A stretch of DNA of 39,888 nucleotides from UBA6821 sp044236545 (GCA_044236545.1 JBIIGI010000017.1:1-39888), one strand, 5' to 3'; positions 17,584 through 25,862 are shown, counted from the stretch's first letter. Numbers and translations: made by a program. Notes: generated by a model not told the origin, from the letters alone.

Positions 17584-19266
17584 TCACTCGACCCGATGCA
17601 ACGAGGGTGATGCGACTTCCTTGGCCCAGGGAAGCTTGGAATCGGGCCAGCGCACGGCCTCCAGATCACTCCAGTAAATCCGGGAGACTCCGAGCGAGCG
17701 GGCCTTCTCCCGCCATCCCTCCCTGCCGTTCATGATGTCGTTCAGAAGGGCGAGACGCTTGCTGTAATCGAGTCCGTGACTCCAGAGATGCCCCTCGTAG
17801 CCGCAGACGACCGGGTGCCCCGAGATCAGGACGGGATGGTTGAATTCGGGGGCGCAGGCGATGACCGCATCCGGAGGCAGATCCCGGAGGAGCGACTCCG
17901 CGCGGTCGACGGAGCTTCTTTTGATGAGCACATAGCCGTGCCGACCATCCAACCCCGCGAGCAGTGTCACGACGCCGGATCCGAAAAGCAGCATCACGGC
18001 TACCACGCGGACCACGAACGGGCGACGTTCCAGCAAAACGCTCCAAAGGAAGGGAGCCACCACGAGCCACGACCAGAGCATGAGCTTTGTGTTGTCCCAG
18101 GGCCACGGGGCGAAACGGATGAGTAGGCAGGCGGCGAAAACGAGAGCCGCGGACAAGACAAAGGCCCGCGCCACCGTGACGGAGTGGCCCGTTCCCCGGT
18201 TTCGTGGCAGCAGCACCAGACAGAGCAACAGGGTCATCGGCAGGGCGATCCCGAAGTTCCAAAACCAGAACCCGAGACTTCCGTCGCCCATCCATCCGGG
18301 TGACCATCGGATGGAAGCGAGGGCCGAGGGACCTCCGGCACCGCTGGTCACCAACCATCCCAGGAGAGCCATCACCGGCCAGGACAGGGCGGCCAGGGAG
18401 AGCATGCGCTTCCTGGCCCCGGGGACCATCACGACAAGGCCTGACATGACCACTCCCAGAAACAGGGCGGCATGGACACTGAAGAGGGGCAGGACCGCCA
18501 GAAGAAGAGCCTGGACAGGGAGAGGCAGGACGGGGCAACGCACAGCGGAGAGCACCTCCTCACGCCACGCGGAGAGCAGCAGTAACCCGGCAGGGAGGGC
18601 GAAGAGGAATCCCCTCTGGGTCACGAAAAGCGTGAGGAACAGATTCTTCCACTCGGCGACGGAATCGGGATCAGTTCCCCTCAACAGGACCGCCCCGGCA
18701 AAACCACCGTTGAAGAGAAAGGCAGCCAACGCGACGGCACCGCCCCATCTCCAGAGGGCCACCCCCGTGAGGGCCGCTCCGCCCAACCCGCACCAGAGGA
18801 GTCCCCGATCGACCGGGACTCCCGCAACAAGCAGCAGAGAGTTGAAGAGATCGCTCCCGGGTGGATAGCGGAGAGGATCCCCGGCAAGGATAGGGCTGGC
18901 CGGCCACCAACTCACAGTCCCAGCGAGCCACCGGATCAGCGAGAGATGAAGCGAGAGGTCCCCGAGATTATTCGGGGAGAGGATCTTCCACTGGTCGCCG
19001 TCGGAATAGATCAGCCAAAAAAAAGCACGGCCGGAGGCACAGCAGAAAAGGACGATCAGGAGCCAGTCCCATGGAGATCTCGGGGATGGGGAGGGCGTTG
19101 CGGGCGTCCACCGCCAGACCAGCGCCGCAAGAACTGTTCCGATCAGCAGCGACGCGGGCGCCGTCCAACCTCCGAATCCGCGGAGACCATGGCCGAAAAA
19201 GGCCAACGGGATTGCAGCCAGCACGGCACCAGCCACACCGGAGAGAAGGGATGCGGGGATCCTCAT
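17584..19266 (-). CDS. Polytopic membrane protein, possible GT-C-type glycosyltransferase
   Basis: A 560-residue integral membrane protein with roughly a dozen hydrophobic segments over residues 1-450 and a soluble C-terminal domain (about 460-560, beginning HGYVLIKRSSVDRAESLLRDLPPDAV). The early periplasmic loop has acidic residues in IYSDGDQWKILSPNNLGDLSLH, followed by YPPGSDLFNSLL. That layout, an acidic pair after the first membrane helices and a soluble tail, is typical of GT-C polyprenyl-phosphate sugar transferases and related 'DUF' membrane proteins. I cannot assign a specific family. The gene is 52 bp downstream of another membrane glycosyltransferase-like gene on the same strand, which supports a role in surface glycan synthesis. 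Confidence 0.6.
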   Translation of the reverse strand: MRIPASLLSGVAGAVLAAIPLAFFGHGLRGFGGWTAPASLLIGTVLAALVWRWTPATPSPSPRSPWDWLLIVLFCCASGRAFFWLIYSDGDQWKILSPNNLGDLSLHLSLIRWLAGTVSWWPASPILAGDPLRYPPGSDLFNSLLLVAGVPVDRGLLWCGLGGAALTGVALWRWGGAVALAAFLFNGGFAGAVLLRGTDPDSVAEWKNLFLTLFVTQRGFLFALPAGLLLLSAWREEVLSAVRCPVLPLPVQALLLAVLPLFSVHAALFLGVVMSGLVVMVPGARKRMLSLAALSWPVMALLGWLVTSGAGGPSALASIRWSPGWMGDGSLGFWFWNFGIALPMTLLLCLVLLPRNRGTGHSVTVARAFVLSAALVFAACLLIRFAPWPWDNTKLMLWSWLVVAPFLWSVLLERRPFVVRVVAVMLLFGSGVVTLLAGLDGRHGYVLIKRSSVDRAESLLRDLPPDAVIACAPEFNHPVLISGHPVVCGYEGHLWSHGLDYSKRLALLNDIMNGREGWREKARSLGVSRIYWSDLEAVRWPDSKLPWAKEVASPSLHRVE

Positions 19267-19318
19267 GACGGGGTGCTCGATTCCCGGGGTTTCACTTTTT
19301 AGGCTCCAAGGGAAAATC

Positions 19319-20971
19319 TTAGGGCTTCTTCATGCCGGCCGGGACCACCCGATCGGTGACGCCATGGGCGGGTTCCTTGAACCAGTCCTTGAACCGTGCC
19401 TCGCGGAACCAGACCGTGCACTCCTCCATTGAGTCGCGCAGATGAAAACGTCTGCGCAGGTAGGTGTCCCGAATCCTCCCCTCCACCATCTCCTGCTGCG
19501 AGGAGAGGGCCACGATGAAGTCACCGTCGAGCAGTAAAGGCACCCGGTCATCCTTGGCGTAGTAGCCGATGCTTGAAAATTCCCCCAGGATCCAGGGAAG
19601 CGGGTAGTAACTTTCCAGGAGAATCTGCCCCGGCATGGTCAGGTTGAGAGGGGAACGCCGTGCCATGGCCAGCAGGGGATCGGTCACCACGGCGATTTCG
19701 GGCATGGTCTGGACATAGACGTACGGCTCCTTGGGATCGGTGCAGTGGCGGAAATTCAGCCTGACCGCGGCGGCAAAAGAACCTCCCAGCAACACGATGC
19801 CAAGGGTGATGAGGAGGGTCCGCCGGAGGGGCTTTGTGACGGTGCGCTCCCATCCCTCGGCCAACGCGGCCCCAAACAGCAGTGCGAAGGGCCAGAGCAT
19901 CGAGATGATGCACCAGGGAGTCTTGTAAGGGACGAGGGAGTAGGCCGAAAGGGCCCCGATGCCGTAGATCGCCAGATAACGCGTCATTGCCGGAGCCGGC
20001 CAGGCCAACCGCACGGCGTAGAGCAAACCGAGCAGGGAGGGCCATTCGTAACGGCCCATGAGGGAAAGCCAGTAGCAATTCAGCGGCCCCAACTGATACT
20101 CGCTCTTCAGGTGTCCCCCCTCCCCCATGCCGGTCTGGAACCACTTTGCATAAGCACGGAAGAAATCGGGCACTCCTGAGACGTTGAGGAAGGTTCCGGA
20201 ATAGAAAAAGAGGATCGCCAGGAGGGAGAGTGCGGCACACCAAAACAGATCAACCGGGCGCCATCGGGGCGATGCCATTGAAACAGCGGGGCGCGAGGGA
20301 AAGGGGATCTGCCAGGCCGCCAGAACCCCGCCGGCAATCAGAAAGCAGCCGATGTGGATCACCGCCGTCTCCTTGATCAACAGCATGAGGGTGAATCCGA
20401 GCGAGGCCGCGATCAGGCCCCTTTTCGTTCCCTCCCTCCAAAGGGCAAGGATTCCCCAGGCGGTGATCATCAGGGAGAGAACCATCCACGATTCATGGAT
20501 GGCATAGCGACCGTAGAAGATCGCCGCGGGTGATACGGCAAGAGCGAGCGCCCCGATCACTGCGGCACCACGGCCCAGGAAGCGGTCGAACCTGAGCGCC
20601 ATCCACACCGAGGCGATCGACGCGAGAACAGCGGGGAGACGGAGCGCCCAGAGATTGCGCCCCAAAAGCGAGAGAAAGACAAAGAGGATGTAGAAATAAA
20701 GAGGGCCGTGATAGTTCTCCGGATCGTAACGGTAAAATCCGGCCGACCTCATCTGATCGACAAACCAGCCGTTGATTCCCTCGTCGAAATGGGGCGGTTT
20801 GATATCGAGCGCCCAGAGCCTGATCAAGGCCGAGAGGATCAGGATGGCGGACTCTGCAAGCAACCCCGGGGCCATGATCCCAAGGAGTGTCTTGACGCTG
20901 GGAATACTTCGGCGAATCTGCACCCAGTCGAAGTACCTCCACCGCCGAAATGTATCAAGAACGCCCTGCAC
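19319..20971 (-). CDS. TIGR03663-type membrane protein, glycosyltransferase family 39-like
   Basis: A 550-residue polytopic membrane protein. After the first membrane helix it has LWALDIKPPHFDEGINGWFVDQM and YHGPLYFYILFVFL, which match the TIGR03663 / PMT-like (GT39) pattern: an acidic FDEG motif in the first periplasmic loop followed by HGPL. Such proteins are predicted to move sugars from a polyprenyl-phosphate donor. About eleven further hydrophobic segments are present, with a soluble C-terminal segment (residues ~455-550). The start at 20971 overlaps the start of the divergent family 2 glycosyltransferase by 22 bp; a later start (for example MAPGLL at ~residue 33) would remove the overlap. 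The pair, one cytosolic transferase and one membrane transferase, fits a lipid-linked sugar pathway. Confidence 0.7.
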   Translation of the reverse strand: MQGVLDTFRRWRYFDWVQIRRSIPSVKTLLGIMAPGLLAESAILILSALIRLWALDIKPPHFDEGINGWFVDQMRSAGFYRYDPENYHGPLYFYILFVFLSLLGRNLWALRLPAVLASIASVWMALRFDRFLGRGAAVIGALALAVSPAAIFYGRYAIHESWMVLSLMITAWGILALWREGTKRGLIAASLGFTLMLLIKETAVIHIGCFLIAGGVLAAWQIPFPSRPAVSMASPRWRPVDLFWCAALSLLAILFFYSGTFLNVSGVPDFFRAYAKWFQTGMGEGGHLKSEYQLGPLNCYWLSLMGRYEWPSLLGLLYAVRLAWPAPAMTRYLAIYGIGALSAYSLVPYKTPWCIISMLWPFALLFGAALAEGWERTVTKPLRRTLLITLGIVLLGGSFAAAVRLNFRHCTDPKEPYVYVQTMPEIAVVTDPLLAMARRSPLNLTMPGQILLESYYPLPWILGEFSSIGYYAKDDRVPLLLDGDFIVALSSQQEMVEGRIRDTYLRRRFHLRDSMEECTVWFREARFKDWFKEPAHGVTDRVVPAGMKKP

Positions 20972-21675
20972 TCTCGGTGGTGATCCCTGCCCGCAACGAG
21001 GCGAGGCGCCTCCCCAAAACGCTACGCCTGATCCGGGAATGGATCGGCCGTTCGGGACGCCCCACCGAGGTCATTCCTGTGGTCCAGGGGGACGACGGCA
21101 CCTCCGAACTGGTGGAGGAGGCGGCAAGGGAGGATCTCACGCTCCGTCCCGTCATCCAGCATTCCGGAAACGGAAAGGGCATGGCCGTGCGACTCGGCAT
21201 CGCCGCGGCCCGGGGGGAGATCATCCTGTTTACCGATGCGGATCTGAGTGTCCCGGTTGATTCGCTGGAGGAACTCGTCTCGATGATGGAACGGCATCCG
21301 GCACTCGACGGCCTGATCGGCAGCAGACGCCTTCCGGAAAGCCGGATCGTCGTGAAACAACCCCTGGCAAGAAGGATCTCCGGCAAGGCTTTCAACATGG
21401 CCCTGCGCATCGGAGGACTCACCCGCTTCCACGACACGCAATGCGGCTGCAAGCTCTTCCGGCATGACACCGCCAAGGCAATCTTCGCGAAGTCACGCCT
21501 CGACGGATTTGCCTTCGATGTCGAGATCCTCATGATAGCGGCGGAACTCGGCTGCCGTCTTGAGGAGGTTCCCGTCACCTGGGCGGATGCGGGAGGCTCG
21601 CGCGTTTGGTTGCCGAGGGACGGGTTCAAGGCGCTGCGCGATGCCTGGTCGCTGCGCGGACGGTTTCGCGGATGA
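20950..21675 (+). CDS. Family 2 glycosyltransferase, dolichyl/polyprenyl-phosphate glucosyltransferase-like
   Basis: A 241-residue cytosolic GT-A enzyme. It opens with LSVVIPARNEARRLPKTL, has the conserved NGKGMAVRLGIAAARGEIILFTDADLSVP (nucleotide-sugar and metal-binding DAD), IGSRRLPESRIV, and the acceptor-side GCKLFRHDTAK...FAFDVEIL signature. This set is typical of ALG5-like dolichyl-phosphate beta-glucosyltransferases, which transfer a sugar from a nucleotide sugar to a polyprenyl phosphate. No membrane helices follow the catalytic domain. It overlaps the divergent GT39-like gene at the 5' ends; that membrane enzyme could use the lipid-linked sugar made here. The sugar is not identifiable. 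Confidence 0.85.
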   Translation: MYQERPALSVVIPARNEARRLPKTLRLIREWIGRSGRPTEVIPVVQGDDGTSELVEEAAREDLTLRPVIQHSGNGKGMAVRLGIAAARGEIILFTDADLSVPVDSLEELVSMMERHPALDGLIGSRRLPESRIVVKQPLARRISGKAFNMALRIGGLTRFHDTQCGCKLFRHDTAKAIFAKSRLDGFAFDVEILMIAAELGCRLEEVPVTWADAGGSRVWLPRDGFKALRDAWSLRGRFRG

Positions 21676-21710
21676 CTCCCGGCATCAGGCCATGGGTCTG
21701 CAGGGACATG

Positions 21711-22742
21711 CTAGAGCCAGCTTTTCCTCATGCGCTTCTTCCAGAAACCGCGGCGCCTCGGGGTTGTGATTACCTGGCCTGCTGAGGCGGTCTCCTCTCC
21801 CGTTCCCGCAGCATTGCGGCGGCGATAGGCAATGAAACCGCCGAGCGCACCCAGTCCCAGGAGCACATAGGTCGAGGGCTCCGGCACCGGTTCACACCAG
21901 TAAATCAGGCTCCTCCCTTCGATGCTCATGTCCTCGCACCCTCCTCCGAAGAAGCGTCCGCGGAGGATGGAATTATTCATCGACATTTTACCGTTGGGAT
22001 TCAGGAAGACACCTTCCAGCGTTCCTTGGCTCGTGTTGACTTTGAGATCCTGCCCGCAGCCGTGAAAGTTCCAGAGAACCTGGTCTGACTCCAAACCTCC
22101 CGTCAGCACGATCCTGCCGCTGAACTCAGCCCCCTTTGCGAAGTTGAAGACCACCGATTCCTTCCCGTCCCCGTTGATGAAGAGTGTCGACGAGTTGTTG
22201 AACTTGAAGTCGACGACATTGAAGATCCGGTTGCCTTCGTTATCCGGAACACCGGTGTCCGCGTTGATCGTCATCTCGCCTTTCGGAAGATTGATTTTGG
22301 TTGCTGTTCCCTTCTCCGCACCGAGGATGGAGGAGAGCTTCGCGAGGTATTCGAGATTATCCTGCACGGCGGCCTGCTTCTCCCTGACCTCTCCCGTGAT
22401 GGTGGCTCCTTTCGACTTGATGATCGCCTCGTCGGCGAAATCAATGTTCCCGTCGACCTTGGAGTTGGGATTGAACCGGGCAACACCTAACGCTCCGATC
22501 CCGATGTTTCCCAGGCTCGAGCTGTTCTGGAACTGCAGTTTCTTGCCGGCTCCGGTGTAGAGAATCTGGTAGTTGCTCGCTTCCCCCAGATCGAAGCCCG
22601 CATGGGCTGCGCCCATCATGAGCAGGCCGATGAGCCCCGGCAGGAGGAGCCGTGATCTTATTTTCCGATCGGGAATGGATACTCGGAGTAACGTGCGTGC
22701 CCGGATCGGAACACCCTGTTTGATAACTTTTATTTTTTTCAT
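21711..22742 (-). CDS. Choice-of-anchor-A family PEP-CTERM protein with basic C-terminal extension
   Basis: A 343-residue secreted protein. A long basic N-terminus leads to a signal sequence (LLLPGLIGLLMMGAAHAG, residues ~33-50). The body is beta-rich and Asn/Gly-rich with choice-of-anchor-A features: GLGEASNYQILYTG-like opening, NIGIGALGVARFNPNSKVDGNIDFAD, FVV/FNFAKGAEFSGRIVLTGGL, WNFHGCGQDLKVNTSQGTLEGVFLNPNGKMSMNNS. Near the end is a PEP-CTERM sorting signal (VPEPSTYVLLGLGALGGFIAYRRR), recognised by exosortase for surface delivery in extracellular-polysaccharide producers. Unusually, about 37 residues follow the Arg cluster, ending in a strongly basic stretch (TPRRRGFWKKRMRKSWL); the usual motif ends at the arginines. 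The start at 22742 is uncertain; a later start would shorten the pre-signal region. Confidence 0.85.
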   Translation of the reverse strand: MKKIKVIKQGVPIRARTLLRVSIPDRKIRSRLLLPGLIGLLMMGAAHAGFDLGEASNYQILYTGAGKKLQFQNSSSLGNIGIGALGVARFNPNSKVDGNIDFADEAIIKSKGATITGEVREKQAAVQDNLEYLAKLSSILGAEKGTATKINLPKGEMTINADTGVPDNEGNRIFNVVDFKFNNSSTLFINGDGKESVVFNFAKGAEFSGRIVLTGGLESDQVLWNFHGCGQDLKVNTSQGTLEGVFLNPNGKMSMNNSILRGRFFGGGCEDMSIEGRSLIYWCEPVPEPSTYVLLGLGALGGFIAYRRRNAAGTGEETASAGQVITTPRRRGFWKKRMRKSWL

Positions 22743-22988
22743 CAGGACGTCAGATTATTCCGTGATGACCGACTCCGCATATTGGCTGATGAACCTACCG
22801 ACGCCTAAGGCACGACGTTAGAATCACTAAGTTGATGCATTAGTTACCCGCTCATTCATCCAGGTTCCGCTTTCAACAAACGACCCGATTGATGGAATCG
22901 GAGAATCCAGAAACCATCCCTCTCGACTCACCAACACCTTTATGAAAACCATCCCGAATCGGATGCAATCCACTTCAAATCATTCCTG

Positions 22989-23807
22989 ATGAGCAAAGGT
23001 TACATCCACACCTTCACCCCGGAGGAACAGCAGCGACTGATCCATCAGGCCGAGCATCTCATCCCGTGGATTCATAACCGGATCGATTACTCCGCATGCG
23101 GTCACGTTCTGGAAGTCGGTTGCGGTGTCGGCGCCCAGCTCCGGATCCTGGCACGACGCTTCCCCGGGGTCCGCTTCACAGGAATCGATCACTCACCCGA
23201 GCAGATCGCCCAAGCCCGGATCCTGCTGGCCGACGAACTGGCCTCGGGTCAGGTCACGCTGCTTGAGGGATCGGCCTATGAATTGCCATTCGACACCAAC
23301 AGCTTCGACGGTTCCTTCCTCTGCTGGGTGATGGAGCATCTGGCCGATCCTCCACTGGCGATGCGGGAGCTTGAACGGATTCTCAAGCCCGGCGGCGTGC
23401 TTTACGACACCGAGGTCTTTAACAACGGCGTCCATGCCGATCCCCCGAGAGCCGCCCTCATCGAATACTGGAAGCACTTCAACGATCTCCAGCGCGACTT
23501 CGGCGGCCATCCCGACATCGGGATTCGCCTTGCCAATCTGGCCCTGGATGCCGGCCTCACGGAAGTCACGCAGACCGAGATCTCGCCCCATGCCGACAAG
23601 CGGCTGACCCGGGAGGAACGAATCGGCATGGTCCGCTATTTTCAGGCCATCTTCGCCAGCGGAATCCCCGAACTTCTGGCCCAGGAAAGGATAACCAAGG
23701 AGCTGGCCGATCAGATGAACCGCGACTTCGACGACATCGCCTCTGATCCGGAGTCGGTGATGGTCTACACCGCCTATCAACTCTGGGCCGTGAAAGGATC
23801 AACCTGA
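22989..23807 (+). CDS. SAM-dependent class I methyltransferase
   Basis: A 272-residue cytosolic enzyme with a Rossmann methyltransferase fold. Motif I is VLEVGCGVGAQLRILARRFP (~37-56), the acidic loop after strand 2 is FTGIDHSPEQIAQAR, motif II is YELPFDTNSFDGSFLCWVMEHL, and post-motif III is ERILKPGGVLYDTEVF. This matches Methyltransf_11/25-type enzymes acting on small molecules or lipids; the substrate is not evident. The C-terminal ~90 residues (EERIGMVRYFQAIFASGIPELLAQERI) form an extra helical lid. It is monocistronic and divergent from the PEP-CTERM gene across 246 bp in which I see no clear promoter hexamers. Confidence 0.85.
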   Translation: MSKGYIHTFTPEEQQRLIHQAEHLIPWIHNRIDYSACGHVLEVGCGVGAQLRILARRFPGVRFTGIDHSPEQIAQARILLADELASGQVTLLEGSAYELPFDTNSFDGSFLCWVMEHLADPPLAMRELERILKPGGVLYDTEVFNNGVHADPPRAALIEYWKHFNDLQRDFGGHPDIGIRLANLALDAGLTEVTQTEISPHADKRLTREERIGMVRYFQAIFASGIPELLAQERITKELADQMNRDFDDIASDPESVMVYTAYQLWAVKGST

Positions 23808-23817
23808 ATCCTTCTCG

Positions 23818-24048
23818 GAAAAGCGTCGATACTAGGGACGGACTATTTTTAGCGAGTTAGACTGAAGACTTTTAGACTGTTAGCGGCAGAGACAGGGAAG
23901 GATTCACAGGGATGAAGGGGTTGGTCTAAATCACCCAGCTTGGAGGAGGGATGCGTCTCGTCCTATAACCCGTCATCCCGATGCCACAGCCAAAGCTCTG
24001 GAGGGAGTGACTCCAGATCACTCACAGAAAAGCGTCGATACTAGGGAC
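23818..24048. repeat. Pair of 22-bp direct repeats bounding a non-coding segment
   Basis: An identical 22-mer starting GAAAAGCGTCGATACTAGGG occurs at 23818-23839 and 24027-24048, and similarity continues for a few bases (GACGGACTA versus GACTGACCC). The 187 bp between them contain no credible gene. The copies sit between the methyltransferase and the toxin-antitoxin block and may be REP- or transposon-derived ends. Confidence 0.8.
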
Positions 24049-24066
24049 TGACCCGTTTTCAGATTG

Positions 24067-24336
24067 TTATGCCTTCTCGATCAGATCCCCCTCCACGAAC
24101 TGATGAATCAGTCCCGAGATGAGGGTCTGGTAAGGAACCCCCTTGGAAGCAGCTACACGCTGGATACCAACCATATCGTGCTCGGAAAGCCGGATATTGA
24201 TCCGACGATCCTTGCGGAAAGTGTTGTCGGCCGCAGTCGCGAGCTTTTTGAGCATAGCCTTGCGTGGTTTATCCGTGGCAATCTTCCCTGACTCGTACAG
24301 ATCTCCGATCTCCTGCTCAGCTTTAGTCAGTTTCAT
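24067..24336 (-). CDS. BrnA/CopG-like antitoxin
   Basis: An 89-residue protein with a charged helical N-terminus (MKLTKAEQEIGDLYESGKIA) and a C-terminal ribbon-helix-helix-like segment (RRINIRLSEHDMVGIQRVAASKGVPYQTLISGLIHQFVEGDL). The INIRLSEHD strand followed by two helices is typical of BrnA/CopG antitoxins, which bind their toxin and repress their own promoter. The ATG at 24336 is preceded by GGAGG with 8-nt spacing and is preferred over the upstream start at 24360. It overlaps the 3' end of the BrnT-like gene by 14 bp, the usual toxin-first order of brnTA modules. Confidence 0.8.
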   Translation of the reverse strand: MKLTKAEQEIGDLYESGKIATDKPRKAMLKKLATAADNTFRKDRRINIRLSEHDMVGIQRVAASKGVPYQTLISGLIHQFVEGDLIEKA

Positions 24337-24610
24337 TGGTTTTTTCCTCCAGATAGTCACGGGTGGCTTTGCGGCTCGGAATGATGGTGATCAACCAGAT
24401 CACATCCCCCCTCTCCTCATAGGGAACGATGTGGATGTAATCCTCAACGATGACAAAGAAGAGCTTCTGGCCGGGGTAGCTCGCTTGATCAGGATGATCG
24501 GCAACCCTCCAGAGATCGCCCAACCCGAGGTGAACGACGATGGACTCGAAAGAAATGTCACGGGTCGATTTGATGAGTTCATTTTTGGATGGATCCCATT
24601 CAAAACGCAT
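24323..24610 (-). CDS. BrnT-like ribonuclease toxin
   Basis: A 95-residue protein starting MRFEWDPSKNELIKSTRDISFESI, matching the BrnT/DUF497 opening (FEWDP-K...N..KH.vsFe.A). It continues with YIHIVPYEERGDVIWLITIIPSRKATRDYLEE, corresponding to the BrnT segment 'R...iR.IsaR.at..Er..Y'. BrnT toxins are RelE-fold ribonucleases. Some usual residues differ: ISFE is kept, but the KHG before it is replaced by TRD and the final motif reads PSRKATRDY, so activity should not be assumed. The ATG at 24610 is used; a GTG at 24637 is the alternative. A decayed CRISPR repeat (24651-24686) ends 40 bp upstream of this start, in the same orientation. Confidence 0.75.
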   Translation of the reverse strand: MRFEWDPSKNELIKSTRDISFESIVVHLGLGDLWRVADHPDQASYPGQKLFFVIVEDYIHIVPYEERGDVIWLITIIPSRKATRDYLEEKTNETD

Positions 24611-24650
24611 CTGAAAGAAAGGATGCCTTATCGGCACACGTTTTGCAAGC

Positions 24651-24686
24651 CCGATTCAGGCTTTTTGAAACACCGGCGACTGCTGC
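24651..24686 (-). repeat. Orphan decayed CRISPR repeat upstream of brnT
   Basis: A 36-nt segment matching the array repeat over its full length with 7 mismatches; the plus strand contains TTTTTGAAACACCGGCGACT. It is 1.27 kb from the nearest clear array repeat (25954), beyond the HTH-PIN module. Its variants at positions 4-5 (AT), 10 (G) and 14 (T) are shared with the terminal decayed repeat of the array, which shows common origin. On the minus strand it reads in the same direction as the crRNAs and would be followed by a pseudo-spacer running into the brnT start. Confidence 0.85.
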
Positions 24687-24713
24687 GAGATTCACCATGA
24701 AGTGGTCATGGCA

Positions 24714-25307
24714 TCAGGAGCGCTTGCGTGGGATTGGGATACGAGAGCCATCCTCCATCCCCATATCCTCGAGGATCTTGCTGGCAAATAGCTTGAGGCT
24801 GATCCCGAGCTTCAGAACCGTCTTCTCCAGATCATTGCCGTCCCTCTTGCTGATAGCCGAAAGCTTCCCCATCACGACCGCAGGGTGCATCTCATAGAGA
24901 TTGAGGAGATACTCCTCCGGGTGGACCACCTTCACTCCCCAGGGAGCGAGAGCTGCCTCGGGAAAGTCTTTCAGGTTGAAGGTCACGATCACCGGAACAT
25001 GACCCTTCACGGCAGCGGCCAGCACATGGCGGTCTTTCCTGTGATTCTTGAGCTTGGTGATGAGAGGCTCGTAACCCGTGATTGAGGCCTCCGGGAAAGA
25101 CATACGGATTTTCTCCTGGAACGAATCAGCAAGCTTCCTCGGCCACTTCAGCTTTCGCAGATGTGTCCGATTCACCTCGGAGAGGATCTTCTCCGACCAC
25201 CTCGGGGTGTAGAGACGGGGATGCTCCGCCAGTCGCAGGAACAGGTCGCACACGCCGAAATTGGCGAGCACGCAGGCGTCCAGAACGACCGGGAAGTCCG
25301 CCGTCAC
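24714..25307 (-). CDS. PIN-domain nuclease, putative toxin
   Basis: A 197-residue protein with PIN-domain features: VVLDACVL (Asp10), an acidic SEV (Glu44), HRKDRHVLAAAV (Asp92) and VIVTFNLKDFP (Asp114), which form the usual metal-binding acidic site of these RNases. A C-terminal ~75 residues (EMHPAVVMGKLSAI...) extend beyond the core, as in VapC-like toxins with 'DUF'-type tails. I start it at the GTG at 25307, one base after the stop of the HTH gene; an open frame reaches 25361 but would overlap the antitoxin. Order and spacing fit an antitoxin-toxin operon. The module sits between two decayed CRISPR repeats. Confidence 0.75.
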   Translation of the reverse strand: MTADFPVVLDACVLANFGVCDLFLRLAEHPRLYTPRWSEKILSEVNRTHLRKLKWPRKLADSFQEKIRMSFPEASITGYEPLITKLKNHRKDRHVLAAAVKGHVPVIVTFNLKDFPEAALAPWGVKVVHPEEYLLNLYEMHPAVVMGKLSAISKRDGNDLEKTVLKLGISLKLFASKILEDMGMEDGSRIPIPRKRS

Positions 25308-25308
25308 A

Positions 25309-25770
25309 TCAGTCCCCCGTGTAGTCCGTGTCGTAGAACCCCGCCTTATGCACTTCGTCAAAGAGGTTGCTTAGCGTCTCCCTACGCTTCGCATCGCGCT
25401 TCTTGGCATACTCCCGGAGATCCTTGAAGAAGATCCGGCGATGCGTCCCCACGCGATGGAAGGGGATCTCCTTTGCCTCCAGCAGCTTCACGAGGAACTG
25501 ACGGGACATTCCGAGATAGTTCGCGGCGGCCTGCGTGGTGAATGTCTCATCCTCCGGCATCAGGGTGATCGCCTTCCCCTGCATCATCCCATCGAGAACC
25601 TGCACGAGGAAGTCATTGAGCACCTGCGGGAGTAGGATTTCAGTGCCATCCTTGCTCTTGAGCTTCGGATGGCGATCCCTGCGGATCATATCGCGGAGCA
25701 TCGGGAGACGACCCCGCTCCACCTTGCTCATCAGAGAGGCATCCAGTCTGTTCTCAGTCATCGTATTCAT
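25309..25770 (-). CDS. HTH (excisionase-type) DNA-binding protein, putative antitoxin of PIN toxin
   Basis: A 153-residue protein. The C-terminal half holds an excisionase/MerR-like winged helix: FTTQAAANYLGMSRQFLVKLLEAKEIPFHRVGTHRRIFFKDLREYAKKRD. This is the standard HTH_17 arrangement in which TTQ-AA-LG-SR is followed by the GTHRRI wing. The N-terminal part is helical (MSKVERGRLPMLRDMIRRD). Such proteins paired with PIN domains are common as antitoxins that also repress the operon. The ATG at 25770 is chosen over a TTG at 25791. The PIN gene follows one base after its stop. About 93 bp upstream of the start is a half CRISPR repeat in the same orientation. Confidence 0.75.
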   Translation of the reverse strand: MNTMTENRLDASLMSKVERGRLPMLRDMIRRDRHPKLKSKDGTEILLPQVLNDFLVQVLDGMMQGKAITLMPEDETFTTQAAANYLGMSRQFLVKLLEAKEIPFHRVGTHRRIFFKDLREYAKKRDAKRRETLSNLFDEVHKAGFYDTDYTGD

Positions 25771-25862
25771 GATGCAGAAAGCCTCGCCCAATCGGCTTTC
25801 AAGTCAATTGAATAATCGCTACTAACGCTACAGCCACCATATCCACAACCATTCATGAGAGG

